The notes under the pieces are model-generated. The model did no database searches. It saw only the letters and a program-made list of their open reading frames with translations, and was not told the origin of the DNA. The position numbers and the translations under genes were made by a program. A stretch of DNA of 5,072 bases from contig BQJH01000223.1 in NCBI GenBank assembly GCA_021604605.1, positions 1-5,072 on the forward strand, given 5' to 3'. This document shows positions 4,395 to 5,072 of this stretch, in pieces. Every line of letters begins with the position of its first letter. The stretch's first letter is position 1. This DNA is from Hyphococcus sp. Lineage in GTDB: Bacteria > Pseudomonadota > Alphaproteobacteria > Caulobacterales > Parvularculaceae.

Positions 4395-5072
4395 CTACCC
4401 CGCCGCTTCACGCCTTATTTCACTCGCGCGTTTTTTCACGCTTTCTGATTTCAACTGCCCACAGGCGGCGAGGATATCGCGGCCGCGTGGTGTGCGAATA
4501 GGTGAAGCATAGCCAGCACGATTGACGATTTCGGCGAAGGCTTCGATCCGCTCCCAGGGCGAGCACTCATAAGGCGCGCCGGGCCATGGGTTAAACGGGA
4601 TCAAGTTGATCTTCGCCGGAATGCCCTTGAGCAGCCGCACCAACTCGCGCGCTTCTGCATCCGTGTCATTGACGCCATCGAGCATGACATACTCGAACGT
4701 GATGCGCCGCGCATTACTCGCGCCCGGATAATTACGGCAAGCGTCTAACAGCGCCGCAATCGGATATTTTTTGTTGATCGGCACCAGCTCATTGCGCAAC
4801 TCGTCATTTGTCGCGTGGAGAGAGATCGCCAGCATCGCGTTGGTCTCACGCCCGAGCCGTTCCATCTCCGGCACAACACCGGAAGTCGACACGGTGATCC
4901 GCCGCCGGGACAGACAAACGCCTTCCGGATCGGAAACAACTTCAATCGCCTTTGATACATTCTCCAGATTATAAAGCGGCTCGCCCATGCCCATGAAAAC
5001 AATATTGGACAAGAGCCGGTCATCTTCAGCTGACGGCCATTCTTCCAGATCGTCTTTGACCGCCATAACCTG
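4395..5072 (-). CDS. rlmN: Dual-specificity RNA methyltransferase RlmN, partial (N-terminus beyond right edge)
   Basis: RlmN is a radical-SAM enzyme that methylates C2 of A2503 in 23S rRNA and of A37 in several tRNAs. The window holds the last 225 or so codons of a usual 350-400. The frame is open to the right edge, so the ATG at 5066 is internal; the CxxxCxxC iron-sulfur motif lies outside. Counting from that ATG, visible signatures are NIVFMGMGEPLYN (21-33), ITVSTSGVVP (57-66), ISLHATNDELRNELVPIN (81-98), INLIPFNPWPG (153-163) and RGRDILAACGQL (194-205). Cys202 in AACGQL matches Cys355 of E. coli, the cysteine that carries the transferred methyl, and distinguishes the RlmN/Cfr group from other radical-SAM enzymes. 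The stop at 4395 is followed by a hairpin terminator. Nothing appears damaged in the visible part. Confidence 0.97.
   Translation of the reverse strand, partial: QVMAVKDDLEEWPSAEDDRLLSNIVFMGMGEPLYNLENVSKAIEVVSDPEGVCLSRRRITVSTSGVVPEMERLGRETNAMLAISLHATNDELRNELVPINKKYPIAALLDACRNYPGASNARRITFEYVMLDGVNDTDAEARELVRLLKGIPAKINLIPFNPWPGAPYECSPWERIEAFAEIVNRAGYASPIRTPRGRDILAACGQLKSESVKKRASEIRREAAG

Noticed and set aside
4319..4501. 60-codon plus-strand open frame after the DUF3800 gene
   Set aside because: It overlaps the C-terminal codons of rlmN in antisense and starts inside the terminator region.

Overview
The window reads like chromosomal DNA of an alphaproteobacterium. This rests on the style of the TrpA and RlmN proteins and on moderately GC-rich housekeeping genes (arfB about 57% GC by hand count); the order or genus cannot be fixed. 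Gene density is normal, and there is no tRNA, rRNA, CRISPR array or transposase.

Layout. At the left edge, on the minus strand, is the N-terminal two thirds of trpA (tryptophan synthase alpha). It is preceded, 65 bases upstream on the same strand, by a CPBP-type intramembrane protease gene (586-1329). A 124-base divergent control region (1330-1453) follows. Its AT-rich half holds three dyad-symmetric elements built on the hexamer ATTATC/GATAAT, with three same-strand ATTATC copies spaced exactly 21 bases apart. Reading rightwards is a two-gene unit: a four-helix DUF2975 membrane protein (1454-1993) and a 66-residue YozG-like Xre/Cro regulator (2003-2203). A minus-strand terminator then separates this unit from a convergent gene for an exported, methionine-rich protein of unknown function (2268-2840).

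The region 2841-3070 carries a REP-like palindromic repeat of about 90 bases. Next are arfB (ribosome rescue hydrolase, 3071-3505, minus) and, divergent from it, a DUF3800 gene (3550-4287) whose GC content is about 41%, clearly lower than arfB; it is probably acquired cargo. The window ends with the C-terminal part of rlmN (4395-5072, minus), which has a hairpin terminator next to the DUF3800 stop codon.

How it fits together. trpA, arfB and rlmN are ordinary housekeeping genes. The most interesting part is 586-2203: a membrane protease, a small membrane protein and a small DNA-binding protein around a shared, phased set of operator-like sites. This suggests a compact membrane-to-DNA regulatory module, comparable in logic to membrane protein/autorepressor pairs. 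That model is inferred from layout and family knowledge and is not demonstrated by the sequence. The second point of interest is the lone low-GC DUF3800 gene between two translation-related genes.
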